Assembly: GCF_037975245.1 (NCBI RefSeq)
Contig: NC_092573.1
Span: forward strand, 2,356,501-2,420,500
Length of the DNA stretch: 64,000 nt
Reading direction: 5' to 3'
Source of the DNA: Apostichopus japonicus
Lineage: Eukaryota; Echinodermata; Holothuroidea; Aspidochirotida; Stichopodidae
Part shown: piece by piece, positions 44,101-64,000 of the stretch
Layout of the letters: each line of letters begins with the position of its first letter
Numbering within the stretch: the first letter of the stretch is position 1
Program-made: the position numbers and the translations under genes
Notes under the pieces: model-generated
The model's database searches: none
The model's input: the letters and a program-made list of their open reading frames with translations, nothing else
Told to the model about the DNA's origin: nothing

Positions 44101-47100
44101 GTTTCAAATCAAAACAAGGTGGTTAAATTAAATATAAATAAACTTCTGCCGGACATATCTTCGGACCTTCAACATCTCCACACATTGTCCACTGGTGTAA
44201 CAAATTTAACTGCTATTGAGAGACTGGTTTATCTGTGAACTCTTGTTCAAATACAATATTTCCTTAGGATATTTCCTCTGAATTAAACTTCAGCAACAAA
44301 AGACAAATACAAAGTCCTTTTATAATACTGTTAATGTACACGAATATCTCATATTTTCATTTGATAAAAAAAGAAGAAAAAATATGTAAATGAGTAACTG
44401 TTATAAACAAAAAGAAGATTTTGTTAAAACAAAGATGCACAATCAATGAAAGTTCAAAATATGACATGCCCATTAACATTATAAAGCCTTGGCTCTGAAG
44501 TCCAAGGGGAGGGGGAACAGCTTGAAATATTCATGATATTGCATTTGTCAATTTTATCAAGAAAAAAAAACATTAAAATGCATGCGTCTCGACTCTTCTG
44601 ACTGATGTAAAGATTTATATTAAAAAAAACTACATATATGCATAGATACATACATATGCATTAACATATACATGTGCATATGCATGTAAAAAAACTACAT
44701 ATATCCATATAAACCAGATATTAGGTGAAGAAACAAATATGTATACTAACACTAGCTCAAGCCCAAGAAGGACTTTTGTTAGCCATAAAAAACAACACAA
44801 CATGAGCTACATCAAAAAGAAGTGTTAACTGGAAGAGATTAATAAGATCGCCCCCGCCCGCCCCCTCCCCTCCCAGCCAAATTATTCAAGAATCATTTAT
44901 GTAAAAGGAGCTATGAAGAAGTAGCCCGCTGACACTTAACATTATGTTTTTCTTTTGTTACTATTGACTACTATGGTTGCACAACAATACTATTGTTAAT
45001 AATTCAAGCCGTTTTCACTGAAGGCATCCAACTACATTTTAACAGTTTGGAAACAGTGTGGGCTCTAAACGAAAAACTTTCTCACAACATGCATTATACA
45101 TGATATATACGTTGTAATGACAAGGCATATGATACAGGAAGAAACAGATTATAGTAATAATAATAATAACGATTGTAGGGCTCGATTGGTTTCATAATCT
45201 AAATTATCAAATGAACCAACTCTGTAAACTTTATGTATGGAAATAATTTGAATGAAAAGGACTACATATGGGTTAGAAAATTATTTTAATTAACTGATTA
45301 ATTAACTGTTTGAAAATTAACCTAAATCGATAACATAAGGCTTATAGAAATTACCTTACATATAACCCATTCCTTCCCTTGAATACTAGCCTGGTAGTAA
45401 AAGCCTGTAGTGAGCAATCTGCTGTTATAGAATATTACACATGCTGTATTCTGATCAGTATTCTGGTTTTTTACTGTTTAATATTTCATTCAGTTTAACA
45501 ATTCCAACAATAAAATAACCACAAAAAAAAGGGAACATGCTCTGCTATCATGTGTAGCTGATCCACACCACCACACGCACCAACATCTAAAATTGCACTT
45601 TGTGTAGACACTATATTATGCCATTTACCAATATTTACCCTTTGCAATAAAAATAACCTCAAATTGAAAATTACAATATATGGTCTTTAAATTCACAAAA
45701 AATAAAGAATCACAAAAACCTCCCTCCTCTCTTCCCCTTATATATAGGACCTGATACTTTTACCCACAAATACATTGTGACCAGTAATCTGGCTAGATAA
45801 CTATCCTTTCAACAGTTTTCCATATTAGGTTCCTTTTATCAAGAATGCTAAAGTTCTCTTTCAGTTTAATATAGAAGAACAATAAACGCAGCATAGATGT
45901 ATATATGATAATATGCTCCAAATTACCATTATTGTAATTTGATTGTTAAGCTATAGTTTGCATCATTACATGTGAGATGTGGGCTAATAGGAACCCATGA
46001 CCCAGCCACTAGGATTCTTTCACTACTTAAATGTCTTCTACTACTTTGATTAATCTCACTAAAAGATTCAATGTTGACAGAGATTTATTTAGCTCTCCTT
46101 TCAATACTTCAAAACTTATAAATTCAATATGAAGATTTTAGAAAACGAAACCAAGCTATGTTAACATTGATCTTCAAGGTCTTCACAATCCCAGATTCCA
46201 ATATACATAGACAGAAAGTGAAGATCGACGTGGAATTATAAAGTTTACCAAACTGGTAAGTATTGAAAATAAGCAATGCCTCTCGTTATAAAAACAGTCG
46301 ATAAAGTGCCGACATCAATAAATTTTCACAATGGGTGGTAAATTTCAACATTACTGAGCATTAGCTTGACTCTTTGGCACCCCCCCCCCATTCTCAAACC
46401 AGTTTACTACCCACCCTCTCTCTCATTCTCACCCTTAACTGTCTCTCCCACAGTCTATCAACAGGTAACCCTAATATCATTTCACCTATACAACAAGGCA
46501 TGTCTTCTTAAAAGTGTTATTCTTTTTTTTGCAAAAGAATGAGGGATAATGCACAGCCTTTGCTTTAATACCTTACAATCTAAGAACCTTTATGATGTAA
46601 AATGAATTCTCTGCAACACAACAACTTGAAACTGTAGAAATAAGGTTTGGGTAAGCATTGCCTGGTTTTTGTTTTACAGTTTGTTCTTCCTTTGTTAAAA
46701 GGACCAAACTTTTATCGATCAGCACAGGCAGTGCTTACTAGAAGTGAAAAGATATTTGCATACATTGTCTGTCTTTCTAAAAGTAAGTTTGAAAGGCATT
46801 GACTAACTTTTTCTACTTTTACAATCCCCCCTCCTTTATAAAAATAGTCACAGCTTACATAAAGATAGCCCATGTATAACATGGATGCTCTTATTATGAG
46901 ATACAAAGTTACACAATTTAGCCAAAAGAAGAGCAACAACGAACGCTGATGGCAAAGTTTAAATTTTTTACATACCGTCCCTAATCTCTTGAATATAACT
47001 ATAACTTACAATCGAAAGTCCTTCACTGCATAATAAATACACAGCAATGCATTGATTCAAATAGCAATATGTTCCTAATAATCATGCCTCTGGAAATTTA

Positions 47101-48109
47101 TCTTTCATAACAGTTCTAAATATTAGATACAATGACATTTTCTGAAATGATAGATCCAAATGCTTCTATCCTCCTCCAGTATCTTGTGATCATGTCATCA
47201 CCAATCCAGGATTGATTCGTGTAATGCTGTTTGTTTGTGGATGAGAGAACTTTTGGTAAAACGTTAGTGCTGGTACCTGACAGTCTGAGAGAAACTCCAG
47301 AAATTGGGCAGGTTAAAATACTTCATACAATGTTTCGATACGTTCCAAATAAGGAAATTGTCTGGAATGCTCCATTAAGACAAACTTGATGAAGATGCCA
47401 GCTTGTTAACCCACTGTTTCATTAAAATACAAATTATATAACTGTAGTATTAACTAATGTTTCATCTTCATATCACCAAATAAAAAATAGAATAACAGAT
47501 ACAAATTTATCTGGTATTTGTAATCATTTGAGCCCACAAAATCCTTCTTTTCTTTTCAACAAAGAGTTAACTTGAACTAATAAACCCTGATCTAAACTTG
47601 GTTGTTTAGTCACTTACACAGTGGAGATTTTTGCTGATGGTTAAACTTTGGCAATTAAAAATCAACATGTCAAGGGTCAAAATTGACACCATGATGGTGA
47701 TTGCCATTAATTTCATCCACTAGTAGCTGATAATGCCAAATGATTCTACCAGGAATAGGGAATTGTCTAGCTTATTGATATCTGGCAAGCAGTAATCCCT
47801 CAGGTCATACAAACATCACATCTAATGATTCAATCCATGTCATATATAGTATTTTATGCTACACTAAATATGACAGACCTCCTCTCCCCTAATTAGCGCA
47901 TCTCTGTCGGTGTTTTAAGACACGTTTAACAGCTGCAAACTCCCCGGTCCCCAGTCTCTGCTCCTTCCTCCGGTCCGATTAAGTCCCCTGGGTAAGCACA
48001 CCGTTCGTATAAACAGCGGGTGATTACCGAGATTAATATACAGAATGAAAAAAAAAGATAATCTATAAACCCTGCTATTCCAAACAAGGTGCATTTTTTC
48101 TGTTTGACT
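44101..48109 (-). other. Probable long NEDD4 3'UTR plus downstream DNA
   Basis: The plus strand becomes A-rich from about 44.1 kb up to the NEDD4 stop (minus strand U-rich), without coding potential, as expected for a long minus-strand 3'UTR. One minus-strand AATAAA lies near 46083-46088. The real end is unknown. Confidence 0.3.
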
Positions 48110-62576
<14,467 letters not shown>

Positions 62577-62819
62577 CTGCGGAGAGAGAAACATGAGACA
62601 AAAAGAACAAGTTAAAGTTATGTGATTCTTGGACACAGATATACGCTCAGGATTTATGTACACAAAAAAAAAAACCTAATTCTCCTTCCTGAACAAATGG
62701 AAACAAAATCCTCCATTTTATATCTAATGTTTTACTTTTTCCAATATAAGTATCAGTATTTCATATACCAGTTATACATTACCCCTTCCTTTCCCCTCCT
62801 CAACCATATTCTGTGTTAA

Positions 62820-63700
62820 TATGAACACAAACACTGTTTATCTTTCATATTCATTATATCAACACACACACTGCTACCGTTTAAACTGATTTGATCAACA
62901 CAGACACTGCTACCGTTTGAAGGGATTACATCAACATGAACACTGCAACCGTTTGAAATGATTAGATCAACATGAACACTGCTACTACGTAAGAAGATTA
63001 TATCAACATTGCTACTGTTTACAACCCCAGGGCCATACTCTGAACACTGCTACTGTTTAAAATTATAAGATCATTATTTAAAGTACACTGCTACCGTTTA
63101 CACTAAATATATGAACACAAACACTGCTTAATACTTTTCACAGTAGTTTAATAAACACAAAACTGTAACTTCTACAATGATGACATTAACACAAAACACT
63201 GTTTACCTTTAATGTTAGTACTATCATCATGGCTCAGAATAACACAAATCTAGAACTTGGGCCATAGGCAAGTGAGCAGGAAATATCAACACAAACACTG
63301 TTTAGCTTTCATCGTGTAAGTACTACTATCATGGTTCAGAATAACACAAATCTAGAACTTGGGCCATAGGTAAGTGAGCAGGAAATATCAACACAAACAC
63401 TGTTTAGCTTTCATCGTGTTAGTACTATTATCATGGTTCAGAATAACACAAATCTAGTAAATGGGCCATAGGTAAGTGAGCAGGAAATATCAACACAAAC
63501 ACTGTTTAGCTTTCATCGTGTTAGTACTATTATCATGGTTCAGAATAACACAAATCTAGTACATGGGCCATAGGTAAGTGAGCAGGAAATATCAACACAA
63601 ACACTGTTTAGCTTTCATCGTGTTAGTACTATTATCATGGTTCAGAATAACACAAATCTAGTACATGGGCCATAGGTAAGTGAGCAGGAAATATTCATTG
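62820..63700. repeat. Complex minisatellite: ~45-50-bp imperfect units, then five 102-bp units
   Basis: From about 62820 to 63200, 'atcaacacagacactgctac' and 'cgtttgaa' recur with drift. From 63241 the phrase 'aacacaaatctag' repeats at 63241, 63343, 63445, 63547 and 63649, an exact 102-bp period. The last three copies are near-identical. The long unit contains the short 'caacacaaacactgttta' word, so it probably grew from it. It lies in a NEDD4 intron, and no C2 exon is seen between 62577 and 64000. Confidence 0.9.
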
Positions 63701-64000
63701 TCAATACATTTTTTTTCTTTTCTGCTTGTCTAAATACCTGAAAAGTTACCATGCTTTTGTTAATTTAATACATTGCATACTTCCACACAATTGTTTGAAG
63801 TGAATTAATTTAAGGAGTGATTGTTCCCTCCCTCATTCCAGACTTAAAACCAACCCTCCTACAGAACCAGACCAAACCAGCAATATTTAGTGAATTAAAT
63901 CTTGTAGATTAAATCACTATTTTCCTCCATTCTGCAGCATAATAATACACAGAGAATGACTGGTTCCATAGACAAATGGAAATAGATGTTCTTGTCAATT

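Noticed and set aside
62820-63700. Regular repeats resembling a CRISPR array
   Set aside because: The genome is eukaryotic and the units are contiguous, without unique spacers.

Overview
The window is eukaryotic (metazoan) genomic DNA. Small coding exons carry GT/AG introns, AT-rich non-coding DNA makes up most of the sequence, and decayed transposons and tandem repeats are abundant. The three recognisable genes have introns and protein sequences close to, but clearly diverged from, vertebrate homologues. Together with the tRNA-derived SINE, hAT-like, TTAA-target and Penelope-like debris, this suggests a marine invertebrate deuterostome. An echinoderm, possibly a sea cucumber, is my guess, but the species cannot be proven from the sequence.

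Layout. Positions 1-4790 (+) hold the last four coding exons of MAU2, the SCC4 subunit of the cohesin loader. Its introns carry a decayed exon-end duplication, a tRNA-derived SINE, a 34-bp minisatellite and a complete TTAA-flanked miniature transposon. Positions 4791 to about 18 kb are 3'UTR and intergenic DNA, with G-rich and 'TACTGTTATG' minisatellites, a complete 788-bp hAT-like miniature element with an 8-bp target duplication, and a hammerhead-like Penelope relic. A candidate promoter and 5' exon lie near 18.2 kb. Positions 18.2-32.8 kb look like the long first intron of the next gene and contain a dead hAT transposase with a second hAT-like element inserted into its reading frame. Positions 32854-39277 (+) hold the complete coding region of GATAD2 (p66, NuRD/MeCP1 subunit): six coding exons and about 840 residues. 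Positions 40.4-48.1 kb are the convergent intergenic space and the probable NEDD4 3'UTR. Positions 48110-62576 (-) hold 20 coding exons of a NEDD4-type HECT ubiquitin ligase (663 residues, from the end of the C2 region to the stop). The C2 exons lie beyond the right edge.

MAU2 acts in loading cohesin onto chromatin, GATAD2 in NuRD-type chromatin repression, and NEDD4 in ubiquitin ligation at membranes. They are not one pathway. The notable gene-order point is MAU2 followed head-to-tail by GATAD2, the same neighbour pair and orientation as in human 19p13.11, which suggests an old retained linkage. The best structural finds are the two hAT-like elements and the TTAA element with intact target duplications, the nested hAT insertion, a shared subterminal module across different hAT-like elements, a dispersed ~330-bp repeat family associated with a tandem duplication of a GATAD2 exon, and the hammerhead-like relic. 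I found no CRISPR array, operon, rRNA or intact tRNA gene.
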